A DNA stretch of 64,000 nucleotides from Tuctoria greenei (GCA_036927565.1 JAYESD010000010.1:37193298-37257297), one strand, 5' to 3'. Numbered from the stretch's first letter, positions 21,204 through 34,353 are shown. Program-made: numbers and translations. Notes: generated by a model not told the origin, from the sequence alone.

Positions 21204-24200
21204 TTTACATGCTTAAGGAAGGAGAAAATTTGGATTGTGGATTCAGGTTGCTCACGCCACATTACCGGTAACAAACAATGGTTCTCCTCCCTCTCTTTTG
21301 TATCACGTGTAGAGAATGTTACTTTTGTCGATAATTCTTGAACTCCTATAATTGCTAAGGGTTAGGTTAGAGTAAATGATCACTACACTTTTAAGGATGT
21401 GGCACTTGTAAAAAATTTGAAATACAACTTGCTTTTTTATTTCACAATTGCTAGATGAAAGTCTGCAAATTATTTTCAATAAAAATTGCTGCAAAGTTGT
21501 AGGTTCAAATAGTGAGCTTATTTTTAATATGTCTCGGTTTGGAAGAGTTTTTAAAGCTGATTTTGATATGTATTCTTCTAAGCATAGGTGTCTAATTTCT
21601 AATGATTCCAAAGACTTATATTTTTGGCATCGTAGACTTGGTCACGTAGGCTTTGATCATCTCACGCGTGTTAGTGCTCTTGATCGCATACGTGGGATGC
21701 CTAAGCTTAAAGGTGACAAAGAAATTGTATGCTCTTCTTGTAGACATGCTAAGATGGTTGCAGGTTCACATGCTCCCCTCACAATAACCATGACAACTGA
21801 ACCGGGTCAACTTTTCCACCTTGACACCGTAGGACCTGCACGTGTTCAATCCTTTGGATGTAAATGTTATGTTCTTGTAATTGTTGATGATTTTTCTAGA
21901 TAATCTTGGGTTTACTTTATGGCATCTAAGAATGAAACCTTTAGTCACTTTAGAACTTTATTTCTTAGATTATCAATTGATCACTCAGGATCTTTAAAAG
22001 CAATTATAAGTGATAACGGAATTGAATTTAAAAATCAATCGTTTGATCACTTTTGTGCTGAAAATGGAATAGATCATCAATTTTCTTCACCATATGTACC
22101 TACACAAAACGGTGTTGTAGAGAGAAAGAACAGAACCTTAGTTGAGATGGCTAGGACTATGCTTGATGAATATCAAACTCATAGGAAATTTTGGGTTGAT
22201 GCAATTGCAACCGCTTGTTATGTCTCAAAAGTCGTGTTTTCTTGCGTGCTAAGCTAGGAAAAACACCATATAAGCTATGGTTTGGACATAGGCCTAGTGT
22301 TACACACTTTCGGGTCTTTGGTTGCAAATGCTTTGTTAAGAAACATGGTAATCTTGATAAATTTGAAGCTAGATCTGTTGATGGCATGTTTCTTGGTTAT
22401 CCATCTCATATTAGAGGCTACCGTGTGCTTTTACTTAACACTAACAAAATTGTGGAGACTTGTGAGGTTTCTTTTGATGAAGCTATCCCAGGTACTAGCC
22501 CAAATATTGCATGTATGGATCCATATCTGCAGGGGGAGAGCATTTCCATTGAAGATGAGGAAGAAGTGGAGCTGCTGCCTAAAAATTCAGCAACTACTGA
22601 CATTGTTCAAGTTCCGGATGTTGATTCACAACCAGCACCGACGACTACCATCGCTGGTCCAGATCGTCCTCAAGCCACAAGCTCTTCAGACTGTGATGAA
22701 CATGAAGAAGAAGGAGCTTTTGAAGTGTCTACTCCCCTCCGAATCCTCAAAAGTCATCCTCCAGAAGAAATCATTGGAAGCTTGCACGAATGAGTCACAC
22801 GATCCAGGTTTTGTGATCCAAACTCTCACGCTCATTCTGCTTTTGTTGCTTCTTTTGAACCCAAAGATATATCACACACACTCACTAATGAATCTTAGAT
22901 TATTGCCATGCAAGAAGAGTTAGAAATTTTGAAAGAAACAATGTTTGGAAACTTGTTCCTCTACCTCAAAGTCACACTTTAATTGGAACTAAATGGGTGT
23001 TTAAAAAGAAACAAAGTGAGGATGGGGTTGTGGTTAGGAATAAGGCTAGGTTGGTTGCTCAAGGTTTTACACAAGTTGAAGGTCTAGATTTTGATGAAAC
23101 TTTTGATCTTGTTGCTAGATTAGAAGCATTAAGAATTTTGTTAGCTTTTGCTACAACTAAAGGTTTCAAGTTATATCAAATGGATGTTAAAAGTGCTTTT
23201 CTTAATGGCTCATAGATGAGGAGGTTTATGTCAAGCAACCACCGGGTTTTGAAAATCCAGATTTTCCTAATCATGTTTACAAACTGTCCAAAGCCTTGTA
23301 TGGTCTCAAACAAGCCCCTAGAGTATGATAGGTTAAAAACATTCTTACTTGAAAAGGGGTTTACCAAGGGTAGGGCTGATAAAACTCTTTCTGTACTTAA
23401 GAATGACAATGACTCATTATTCGTTTAAGTGTATGTGGATGATATTATCTTTAGTTGTGCTTCTCATGATCTTGTGTCCAAGTTTTCAGCTATGATGAGT
23501 TCAGAATTTGAGATGAGTATGATGGAAGAACTCACGTACTTTTTGGGGCTATAAATCAAGCAAAACAAGGTGGGTACCTTTGTGCATCAAACAAAGTATA
23601 CAAAAGATCTCCTAAGGCACTTCAACATGGACAAAAGCAAGCCTCTTTGGACACCAATGGGAACAACAACAACACTTGAACTTGATGAAGATGGTGACCC
23701 GGCGTTCAAAAAGAATATAGAAGCATGATTGGATCACTCTGTACCTCACAGTATCAAGATCGGATATACAATTCAGCGTATGTCTTTGTGCACAATTTCA
23801 AGCTTCCCCACGTACTTCACATCGTCAAGCCGTCAAAAGAATTCTCAAGTACTTACATGGAACACAAAAATTTGGCATTTTTCTTCCTTCTTCCTCAACC
23901 GTTACTTTGAAAGCTTTTTCGGATGCTAGTTTTGGGGGTTGTAGGATTGATAGGAGAAGTATTTCAGGGGCATGTCATTTTCTTGGTAATTCTCTTGTTG
24001 CTTAGTCCTCAAGAAAACAAAACTCAATTGGCACAATCCAAAGCCGAATCAGAATATGTAGTTGCTTCTAGCACTTGCTCACAAATTCTTTGGATTGTTC
24101 AAACACTTAAGGACTATGGGGTTGATCTAGATAGTGTTCCACTATTTTGTGATAACACTAGTGCCATTTGCATTGCTAAAAATCTCGTGCAACATTCGAG

Positions 24201-24390
24201 AACAAAGCATATTGACATTAGGTATCACTTTCTCTGTGGTAATGTTGAAAAAGGAAACATTATGCTTCACCATGTAGATATCAAACAACAATTAACTGAT
24301 ATTTTCACAAAACCTTTGGATTTCACTCGTTTTTGTTTCATTCGTAGTGAAATAGGGGTTATGCATCCTCATGGCTTAAATTGCAGGTGA
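21204..24390 (+). pseudogene. Pol of element D: protease, integrase, RT, RNase H (broken)
   Basis: It continues in the gag frame after the TAG. Protease motif DSGC at 21240, then a stop at 21339. Pre-integrase and integrase lie at 21448-22257 (FWHRRLGHVGF, NGVVERKNRT) with a TAG at 21901 and a frameshift near 22230. Reverse transcriptase runs from 22997 to about 23720, with YVDD at 23432-23443, a TAA at 23425 and several frameshifts. RNase H is at 23923-24390 and is the least damaged part. It cannot make a working polyprotein. Confidence 0.85.
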
Positions 24391-24770
24391 GTTTTGAAAT
24401 TTGGGAAGTCTATATGTGAATCTGAATTTAAAATATTATGAGCATAGTATTTCATACATATATGACTTTGTGATTTCTTTTACATGTTGAAAGTTCTTAC
24501 TACATTACTCATGTTATACATTTTGTAGTTTTTGCCATGACTAGTAATTGGAATAATTGCTTACACTAAATCTGGTCATGATCGAACTTTCTTGCTGTTT
24601 TGAACTTGTTGCATGCTCACAAGTGCTTTTAATCATAAAGAATTAATCAAGTAAGCAACTCACATGTTGAGTTTTTATGTTCAAATGAAAAAATGAGAAA
24701 AGATCAAGTGAATATGTATGCATCACACTTCTTCTTTTGAGATGACTTATCATTGCACTTAGATATGAAC
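24391..24770 (+). other. 3' noncoding internal region of D, first part
   Basis: AT-rich and closely matching E's 33368-33757. It stops at TGAAC (24766-24770), where the solo LTR F is inserted, and resumes at 38140. No gene. Confidence 0.75.
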
Positions 24771-25788
24771 TATAACACCCTCATTTTTATGCATCATGCA
24801 TTGCATAAGTTCATATACATGTTTAACATAAAGCAACATAAAAAGAAACAAGTTTAAAATGAATTTAGAGCAAAACCGCACTTAAGAATTCTGGAAAGTG
24901 CGGACTAGTCCATTTTTTGTGCAGACTAGTCCGATTTCTCTCTGACCTCCGTCAGACTAGTCAGTTTTGCTGCGGACTAGTCTGTATTTCTCTCTGTATA
25001 GTTTCAAACTTGTCCGGTCCATTGTGGACTAGTCCGGTATTCCAATTCCTTGGAAATTTTGCTAAGTCTCTGGACTTGTCCGGACTTGTCTGGTATTCCA
25101 ACGGACTTGTCCGTTTTTCCTCTAACTAAAATCGGACTTGTTCGGTTTTGGCCAGACTTGTCTGATTTTCCTCTGACCAAGTTTGGACTTGTCCGATATA
25201 GTCCGGACTTGTCCGTTTTCGCCTCTGTCAATCTTCGGACTAGTCCGGCCCTTTTCGGACTTGTCTGGTAAATCGCGATTCTGAATTGATCTTTTGTTTC
25301 ATGATGTGTTTTGGGTTTTACCTTAAGTGGACCTAAGGACGTCGTGTCTAACTCATTTTGGAGCCCATGTGGGACCCCAAACCGGCCTCTACCCATCTTA
25401 AACTCGAATTCATTGAAACCCTAGCCTCCACCTCTATATAAACAACGTCACCTCTTGACTTTACATCCTTTTGCCTCATATGAAGACCACCAAACCCTAG
25501 TTCGTGGAGAGCCGCCACCAAGGAGGGAGAAGGAGATCCCTAGCAAGAAGAAGAAGAGGAGGAAACGAAAGAGAATCAAGATCTCTACCAAGTTTTCGTT
25601 CTTCATCACCAATCCTCCATCAAGATCTCATCAACCCTATATTTTCAAGATCCAAGTGTTGCCTCCATAACCCTTGATTCATTGGAGTTCTAAACACCTG
25701 GTATACCTTCTATTTCCTATTTCTCACATGAATTCAACCCCGTTTCTTCAAATTCACGTCGATCTAGAAAACCCTAGTTCGTTGTTCC
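24771..25788 (+). repeat. F LTR, left part
   Basis: Includes three perfect GGACTAGTCC palindromes (near 24901, 25026 and 25237) and many GGACTTGTCC variants at 24900-25270, upstream of a TATA box TATATAAA (25435-25442). It ends at GTTCC (25784-25788), the duplicated target of E. Confidence 0.8.
25435..25442 (+). promoter_or_regulatory. Putative TATA box of F LTR
   Basis: TATATAAA lies after the palindrome-like cluster and before a CT-rich leader. Confidence 0.5.
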
Positions 25789-26024
25789 TATAAGACCTAT
25801 GTGTGCTGAATACATTGGCTTGTAGTGAATACACTTGGCTTTGATGATAAAAGTTTTAAATATCACCAAAACACCTTTTTATCAAGGTCCGACTCTAGCT
25901 CCGAGCTATAGCAAGGTCCGACCATAGGTCCGACTTGTTTTGGGTAGCTCCGGCTATGTTAGATGCTAGGTCCGGTTTCTTGGTAAGGTCCGACTAGCTT
26001 TGGTTAGCTCCGGTGAGCTTTATG

Positions 26025-26144
26025 TTTAGCTCTAGCATGTCTTTGATAGCTCCGGCATATATTTGATAGCTCCGGCATGTCTTTGATAGCTCTGTCATAT
26101 ATTTGATAGCACCGGCATGTCTTTGATAGCTCCGACATGTTTTT
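26025..26144 (+). repeat. 20-bp tandem array in E 5' LTR (6 units)
   Basis: The unit is GATAGCTCCGGCATGTCTTT, alternating with a variant ending ATATATTT, with exact 20-bp spacing. The same array is at 34590-34709 in the 3' LTR. D's LTR has related but irregular units. Confidence 0.9.
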
Positions 26145-27130
26145 GCTAAGCTCCGAGTTGATTTTTCTAGCTCCGGCTTTTGGGTTTACTAGTTCCGACT
26201 AGTTCTGGTTAGCTCTGGCGCTAGGTCCTGCTAGTTTTGTAAGCTCCGGCGGGAGCTTGGTTGTACTAGTTTTGGTAAGCTCCGGCGCTAGGTTTTACTA
26301 GCTTTTGTTAGCTCCGGCTCAAGGTCCGGGTTGCTCTGGCAAGGTCCGGAACTTGACCGCAGTGCTTCTGCTTTTCATTTGCAATGTTTCGTACTTGCTT
26401 TACATTTTTGGAAAGATTGCTTAGTATTCATTTGCTAAGTTTTTGGTGCATTTTGGATGATATGGATGATATCGTGTTACTGTGGTTTTGCAACATGCTT
26501 ATTTGAGGTTCTCATGTAAGGTGTTGTGTTCGGAACTAACTTGAGTCAAGTCGAGGACTTGGGCTCGTATGGATTGGTTGTTTATTCATGTTCAGGTGTT
26601 GGTTGAGTTCAAGACATGGCTGGTGACGGGATCCATTGGACTAGTCTCAGGGAGGAGATGAGGTTCCAACAACCAAATTCAGGAGGAATTGTGGTTGAGC
26701 TGATCAGGAGGTTGCGCATCATGTTTGGATCAAGAACAATGCATATGAAGGTATCATGGACGTCGTTGGAAGATGTTTGCACATGTGCAAGGAGTGCATG
26801 GACGTGGCTACATGGTTCCGAGATGTGATGAAGAGATGTGGACGTAAAGAATTGGTCGGAAAGGTCCAACCGACTAGGTTATGGACTCAGGCTGCGGCTG
26901 AGTTAGGTTTGACTCAAATATGGAAAGATTTGAGTTGGTTATGATAGGATTTCGTGTGGGTCACGAATTTGAGTTGTTTAGGAATGTGGGATACGTTCCT
27001 AAGGTGTTTGGAAGTCTTAAGATTGCTTCTATCTGCGTATAGAAGAATCTTGAGCAGTTATAGAAAGTTACGATTCGTGATCTGAGTAGGATTGGAGTCC
27101 TAGTTGATATTGGGTTGGCCTAAGGGCTGG

Positions 27131-27139
27131 TTATATAAG
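27131..27139 (+). promoter_or_regulatory. Putative TATA box of E 5' LTR
   Basis: TTATATAAG, at the same place in all D/E family LTRs. Confidence 0.65.
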
Positions 27140-27751
27140 CAAGGGAGCCCAGAGATCGTGGTGCGCGACTTTGGGGCTGTTCCTCTTGTGTTCTATTGAA
27201 TAAAATTCGTAGTTTGAAGTAACTTTTGTGCCTTGTTCGTCTGACTTGTTCCAGACAAGTTTTACTCGTCGAGTTTCTGGACAGCACTACCTTTCGTCGG
27301 TGGTTTTATCATAACTCGAGTTTTACAGATCCAATTGACGTGATTCTTTTTGGGTTGTCTTCAGAACTTGATTATATATCATATGTCAAAATTTCATGGT
27401 CATTGTATTTGTGGTTTCTGATCTACACGAGTTTCTTTGCAGCGTTTCAGAACTGTTTTTTCTCGGGTAGGTCAGATTGACCATTGTTTGATCTTTCGAT
27501 CATAACTTGAGTTTTTCTCGTCGGATTTGAGTGATTCTTTTTGTGTTGTCTTCGTGAATTGATTCTCTCTGATATATATCACTTTTTTCATGGTGAAACA
27601 CGTTTAGATTAGTCTCACACACGATTTCTTTAACAGATCGTTTTTCTGCCGAAAGGGTTTGGGGTTTAATTGTTTCCACTGCGTAAGATTTTTAAATCTA
27701 CCATTCACCCCCCCCCCTCTAGTAGCTTTTCACGTGCTCTTTGATCCTACA

Positions 27752-27770
27752 ATTGGTATCAGAGCCACGG
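27752..27770 (+). promoter_or_regulatory. Primer binding site of E, initiator Met tRNA
   Basis: TGGTATCAGAGCC at 27754-27766, two bases after the LTR end, is the classic plant retrotransposon primer site. Confidence 0.9.
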
Positions 27771-27813
27771 TGCTATAATCTTTGTGATTTGCACGTGTTT
27801 TTGACTAATCATC

Positions 27814-30194
27814 ATGGAGAAGTACTCTGCCAAACCTTGTGTGTTTGCTGGTATTGATTTTCAGGTTTGGAAGGCACGCATGGAGGCTTTTATCCAGGCA
27901 CAAGGCTTTGCAATATGGTAGAAGGTGTATAAGCCTTATGAAGTGCCACCTAATGATCAAGTCACGACCACAACCTACGGGGCCTCGAGAACAACAACAA
28001 AGCCCGAAACTTGATCATCCAAGGACTCACTCAAAGCGACTTTGATCGTGTCGCGCACCTCCGATCAGCATACGATGTTTGGAGAGCTCTCTGTGATTAT
28101 CATGAAGGCTCCAACACAATCAAGGAGGTAAAACAAGATATATTCAAAAAGGAATATATGTGTTTTGACATGCAACCAGGTGAGTCTATCGATGACCTCT
28201 TTGCTCGTTTCAATAAAATTCTCAGCAACTTACGTAGTGTCAATGTTAATTTTTCTGATGCTGAGAATGCTAGGCAACTTCTTAGTGCATTAGACATGTC
28301 AATTTGGGAGATGAAAGTAACATCTATTCGTCAATCAACTGTCATGAGTTCTCTTACATTAGATGTACTTTATTATAAACTAAAAACTCATGAAATTGAC
28401 ATCCTAGCATGTAAGAACCCAAACAAGTCTATTGCATTTGTTTCACAACGTGATATGTCTAGCTCCGGCCAATCATCATCTTGCAATACTCTTGCTTTGT
28501 TGTCCTCACTAACCGTGGAGCAGATCGAAGAATTTCCAGAAGAGGAGTTGGCACTCATCTCTACTAGATTCTCAAAAGCATTGCAAAATGTGAGAACTAG
28601 AAGGAGAGGAAGCTCCGGACCTCAACGTTGTTTTGAATGTGGTAAAATAGGACACTTTCGTACAGAATGCCCTAACCTTTCAGGTCCGACCGCCCGTGAA
28701 GAAAAACAAAGCAAGGTCCGGACCTCCTCTGGAAATTCCAACAAGAAGAAGAAAGGTACCATAGGACGCAAGATGATCAACAGTTTCATCACCGCGCTTC
28801 AAGAGTTCAGTTCAAGTGACGTGGACATTGGAAGTGATGAAGATGAAGATGATTTGGCAAACTTGTGCTTTATGGCGGGCAAGTCAAGATCAAGTATGGA
28901 GGAGGCAGAACACAACAGCGACAATGAAGAGGTATGTCCTACTTGCGAAGAAATGTGTGATGCTATTTCTCGTGCCACTATTATTGTTAAGAAAAAGGAC
29001 AAAAAGCTTAGGGATAGTGCTGCTAAAATTGAATCACTAGAATCTGAAATCAACCGTTTAAAAACTTTGATTCCTAGTGATGATGCATGTTCCTCATGTG
29101 ATTTAATATATGAACAATTGTCCTCATTAAGAAGTGTGCACACCTCCACACTTGATAAACTTGAACTTGAAATTGAAAAGAACAAAAAGCTTGTTGCACT
29201 TAATATTGGAAACTTAAAAGATGCTTCTTGTTCTACAATTGATTTGCATTGTTCTAGTTGTGATGATCTTGATAAAAAACTGCAAGATGCTATGAATGAA
29301 ATTTCTATATTGAACAATGCTTTACATTCTCATGAAGTTAAATTTTGTTCCAATTGCAAACTAAAAGGAAAAACTTCATGTGAAAATTGCCTTGATCTGT
29401 ACAAAAAACTTGATGACATTCATAGGACATTAGATCGGTTTTGTAATGGGAATAAGAACCTAAACTTACTGCTGAATTCTTCCAAGTCTTGCAATGATAA
29501 AACTGGTTTAGGTTTTGATTCTCATGCTCATGCTAAGGCACACCCACCTAAAATTGTAAAGTCATTAGGAAGTGGTTTGGTTCAAACAGTTCCTAAACAA
29601 AAAGAAGTGGTTTTCAAATCTGCAGGAGTGTTGTCTCATTCGGTATCAAATAAAAATGTTGATTGCTCATCTAGACATGAACACAAAGTTAAATTTCATT
29701 GTACCTACTGTGGTAGAGATGGTCATGTCATAAATTTTTTTTATATACTAGCTAAACAACAGAAAAAGGAAAGGATGATTGCTAGATCTTATAACTTTCA
29801 TGCAATTAGAAAAACACAACCTGCTTTAATGAGTCAGAAATTTGAAAAGGTAGCTTCCGGAACTTTTTGCAAGAAATCTACAAAGGCAGCTCCGGTAGTT
29901 CTGATAGCTCCAAGAGCTCCCGGATCTTCTGTTGTTCCCTCCAAAGCTTTAGTTTTTGCCTCCGGACCTTCTGCTTTTACCTCCGGAGCTACTGGTTTTC
30001 ACTCTAAACAAGTAACAACTTCTAAACCAATTGTTAATAATAGAAAACCACAATCTTTGACTCAGAAACCTGTTGTTTTATCTTAGCTTTCGCGTGTTTT
30101 TCCTGCTGCACGTCGTGTTACTCAGTACTGGATACCTAAATGCCTTTTGACTAGCCCCAGTATTGAGTCATCGACGTATTGTGCTTTTATGTAG
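27814..30194 (+). pseudogene. Gag of element E (few lesions)
   Basis: ATG at 27814, aligning with D's 18945. A TAG at 27919-27921 (codon 36) and a 1-base deletion relative to D between 27961 and 28010 break the start. From there the frame is open to TAG 30084-30086, a position that is CAG in D. Domains: UBN2 copia gag (about 28011-28560), CCHC knuckle CFECGKIGHFRTEC (28629-28670), an acidic and coiled-coil region with CPTCEEMC, and a second knuckle near 29699-29740. The last Cys of the second knuckle is Phe here (Cys in D). The gag frame ends at TAG 30192-30194, shared with D. Confidence 0.85.
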
Positions 30195-33100
30195 GTTACA
30201 CGTTTGAGGAAGGAGAACATTTGGATTGTGGATTCAGGTTGCTCACGCCACATGACCGGTAACAAAGATTGGTTCTCCTCCCTCTCTTTTGTGTCACATG
30301 TAGAGAATGTTACTTTTGCCGATAATTCTTCAACTCCTATAATTGCTAAGGGTTTGGTTAGAGTAAATGATCACTACACTTTGAAGGATGTGGCACTTGT
30401 CAAAAATTTGAAATACAACTTGCTTTCTGTTACACAATTGCTAGATGAAAATCTAGAAATTATTTTCAATAAAAACTGCCGCAAAGTTGTAGGTTCAAAT
30501 AGTGAGCTTATTTTTAACATGTCTCGGTTTGGAAGAGTTTTTAAAGCTGATTTTGATACGTCTTCCTCTAAGCATAGGTGTCTAGTTGCTAATGATTCAA
30601 AGTACTTATATTTTTGGCATCGTAGACTTGGTCACGTAGGCTTTGATCACCTAACGCGTGTTAGTACTCTTGATCGCATACGTGGGTTGCCTAAGCTTAA
30701 AGGGGACAAATAAATTGTGTGCTCTTCTTGTAGACATGCTAAGATGGTTGCAGGTTCACATACTCCTCTCACAATGATCATGACAACTGAACCATATCAA
30801 CTTTTGCATCTTGACACCGTAGGACCTTCACGTGTTCAATCCTTCGGAGGTAAATGGTATGTTCTTGTTTTAGTTGATGATTATTCTAGATACTCTTGGG
30901 TTTACTTTATGGCGTCTAAGAATGAAGCTTTTAGTCACTTTAGTACTTTATTTCTTAGATTATCAATTGATCACCCAGGATCTTTAAAGGCAATTAGAAG
31001 TGATAACAGAACTGAATTTAAAAATCAATCTTTTGATCACTTTTGTGCTGAAAACAGAATAGATCATCAATTTTCTTCACCATATGTACCTAAACAAAAC
31101 GGTGTTGTAGAAAGAAAGAACAGAACCTTAGTTGAGATGGCTAGGACTATGCCTGATGAATATCAAACTCCTAGGAAATTTTGGGCTGATGCGTTAGCAA
31201 CCGCTTGTTATGTCTCAAATCGTGTTTTCTTGCATGCTAAGCTAGGTAAAACACCATATGAGCTCCGGTTTGGACATAGGCCTAGTGTTACGCACTTTCG
31301 GGTCTTTGGTTGCAAATGCTTTGTTAAGAAACATGGTAATCTTGATAAATTTGAACCTAGATCTATTGATGGCATGTTTCTTGGTTATCCATCTCATACT
31401 AGAGGCTACCGTGTGCTTTTACTTGACACTAACAAAATTGTGGAGACTTGTGAAGTGTCTTTTGATGAAGCTAGCCCAGGTACTAGCTCCGGTGTTGCAG
31501 GACCATATCCGTATCCTCAGGGGGAGGGTATTTTCGAAGATGACGAAGAGCCGGTGATACTGCCTGGTAGTTATGAAGATGACACGTGTCCAGCTCCGGA
31601 CATTGAACAAGCTCCGGCTATCACCTATGCTGGTCCTAATCGTCCACAAGTCACAAGCTCATCAATCTACAATGAACCTAATGAAGAAGAAGCTTGTGAG
31701 ACATCTGTTCCCCTACGTTTTTACAAAGATCATCCCCCACAACAGATGATTGGAAGCTTGCACGAACGAGTCACACGGTCCAGGTTTTGCGATCCAAACT
31801 CTCATGCTCATTCTGCTTTTGTTGCTTCTTTTGAACCCAAAGATATATCACACGCTCTCACTAATGAATCTTGGATTATTGCCATGCAAGAAGAGTTAGA
31901 AAATTTTGAAAGAAATAATGTTTGGAAACTTGTACCTCCACCTCAAGGTCACACTTTAATTGGAACTAAATGGGTATATAAAAATAAACAAAGTGAGGAT
32001 GGGGTTGTGGTTAGGAATAAGGCTAGGTTGGTTGCTCAAGGTTTCACTCAAGTTGAAGGTCTAGATTTTGATGAAACTTTTGCTCCTGTCGCTAGATTAG
32101 AAGCCATAAGAATTTTGTTAGCTTTTGCAGCATCTAAAGGTTTTAAGCTATTTCAAATCGATGTTAAAAGTGCTTTTCTTAATGGCTACATAGATGAGGA
32201 GGTTTATGTCAAACAACCACCGGGTTTTGAAAATCCAGATTTTCCTAATCATGTTTACAGACTGTCCAAAGCCTTATACGGTCTCAAACAAGCCCCTAGA
32301 GCATGGTATGATAGGTTAAAAACATTCTTACTTGAAAAGGGGTTTACCATGGGCAAGGTTGATAAAACTCTTTTTGTCCTTAAGCATGGCAATGACTCAT
32401 TATTCGTTCAAGTGTATGTGGATGATATTATCTTTGGTTGTGCTTCTCATGATCTTGTGTCCAAGTTTTCAGCAATGATGAGTTCCGAATTTGAAATGAG
32501 TATGATGGGTGAACTCACTTACTTTTTGGGGCTGCAAATCAAGCAAACCAAGGAGGGTACCTTTGTGCATCAAACGAAGTATACCAAAGACCTCCTAAGG
32601 TGCTTCAACATGGACAAAAGCAAGCCTCTTCGGACACCAATGGGAATAGCAACAACACTTGAACTTGATGAAGATGGTGAATCTGTGAATCAAAAAGAAT
32701 ACAAAAGCATGATCAGATCACTTTTGTACCTCACAGCAACAAGACCGGACATACAATTCAGTGTATGTCTTTGTGCACGGTTTCAAGCTTCCCCACGTGT
32801 TTCACATCGTCAAGCCGTCAAAAGGATTCTCAGGTACTTACATGGAACTCAAGAATTTGGGATTTTTCTTCCTTCTTCCTCAACCGTTACTTTGAAAGCT
32901 TTTTCGGATGCTGATTTTGGGAGTTGTAGGATTGATAGAAAAGTACTTCCGGTGCTTGTCATTTTCTTGGTAATTCTCTTGTTGCTTGGTCCTCTAGAAA
33001 ACAAAATTCAGTTGCACAATCCACAGCCGAATCTGAATATGTAGCTGCTGCTAGTGCTTGCTCACAAACTCTATGGATTGTTCAAACACTTAAGGACTAT

Positions 33101-33367
33101 GAGGTTGATCTAGATAGTGTTCCACTGTTTTGTGATAACACTAGTGCTATTTGCATTGCCAAAAACCCCGTGCAACATTCTAGAACTAAGCACATTGATA
33201 TTAGGTATCACTTTCTCCGAGATAATGTTGAAAAAGCAAACATTGTGCTTCACCATGTAGATACCGAACATCAATTGGCTGACATTTTTACAAAACCTTT
33301 GGATTTCACTCGTTTTTGTTACATTCGTAGTGAAATAGGGGTTATGCATCTTCATGGCTTAAATTGA
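30195..33367 (+). pseudogene. Pol of element E: protease, integrase, RT, RNase H
   Basis: It continues in the gag frame. Protease DSG is at 30231-30239. The pre-integrase zinc region has FWHRRLGHVGF and CSSCRHAK. A TAA at 30711-30713 (GAA in D) separates it from the next open frame, 30717-33044. Integrase triad: Asp 30813, Asp 31002 and Glu 31110. RT has GTKWVYKNK, KARLVAQGFTQ and YVDD (32415-32426). A 1-base deletion near 32940 shifts the RNase H part, which stays open as 33170-33367 and includes the ADIFTKPLD tail. Three separate lesions would block full polyprotein production. Confidence 0.9.
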
Positions 33368-34340
33368 GGGGGAGTTTTTGAAACTTTGGGAAGTCTATGT
33401 GTGAATCTGAAATTAAAATAATATGAGCATAGTATTTCATACATATATGACTTTGTGATTCCTTTTACATGCTGAAAGTTCTTACTACATTACTCGTGTT
33501 ATATATTTTGTAGTTTTTGCCATGTCTAGTAATTGGAATAATTACTTACACTAAAACTGGTCATGGTCGAACTTTCTTGCTGTTTTGAACTTGTTACATG
33601 TTCACAAGTGCTTTTAATCATAAAGAATTAATCAAGTAATCAACTCACATGTTGAGTTTTTATGAACAAATATAAATTGAGAAAAGATCAAGAGAATATG
33701 CATGCATCGCACTTCTTCTTTTGATATGACTTGTCATTGCACTTAGATATGAACTTGGAAGAAGTTGTGTATGACTAAAACCATGTTCTTAAGCTTCTGA
33801 TTGTCAAATGACATAGGCTTGGCTTGGTTGGTTAGAATAAGGCAGATGCGCATATAATCTCTTGCAAATATCATATGATCTAAATTCATGCTTTGAAAAA
33901 TAATAAAATGTAGCAACTAGTGTCATGCTTTCAGGTTTTGAAATAGTTAAGTTTGTGAGATCATGACTTGTTTAAATTGAAAATTACTTTTGATCTCTAG
34001 CATGGCTTACACTACTTTATGTATTTCATTGATGTGATAATGTAACGTACTTGATAGTATGACTTGGATGAGCTTTTTTTATATGTATATGTTATAATAT
34101 GCTCATAACAACTAAAGGGGGAGAGATAATTTGTTTATACGCGCATGACTTGCTGAATACATTGTCAAAGGGGGAGGGATAAGCATAAAAAGATGAATAT
34201 GTGCATAAGGAGAGATAATAAAGGGGGAGAGATTTTCTTCTCATTTTACTTTTGATTTACAGAAGGATAGAAATTGCCTTCGAAACTTTTATGTGAATAA
34301 GCCAATGTTCGGATTTTAAATGGTGTTGCCAATGCATTCA
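33368..34340 (+). other. 3' noncoding internal region of E with serial polypurine tracts
   Basis: About 1 kb without genes. AAAGGGGGAG tracts lie near 34117, 34168 and 34216, plus GAGGGGGAG at 33366, before the tract next to the LTR. Several tracts rather than one is a Sirevirus trait. The stretch TGCTGAATACATTGTCAAAG (34151-34170) is the uninterrupted form of the site where J is inserted in D. Confidence 0.8.
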
Positions 34341-34353
34341 TCAAGGGGGAGAT
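34341..34353 (+). promoter_or_regulatory. Polypurine tract next to E 3' LTR
   Basis: TCAAGGGGGAGAT immediately precedes TGTAAGAACTATG. Confidence 0.85.

Larger units (their letters stand above)
25789..27751 (+). repeat. 5' LTR of element E (1963 bp)
   Basis: Begins TATAAGACC (TG changed to TA) and ends TTTGATCCTACA. It contains eight perfect AGCTCCGG motifs (25946 to 26317), a 20-bp tandem array (26025-26144), TATA at 27131 and AATAAA near 27200. Confidence 0.92.

Noticed and set aside
26616..26828. 70-codon ORF in both LTRs of E (also 35180-35392)
   Set aside because: Open only in E; the frame is broken in D's LTRs. It lies upstream of the TATA box and both copies come from one LTR, so the repetition is no evidence of coding.
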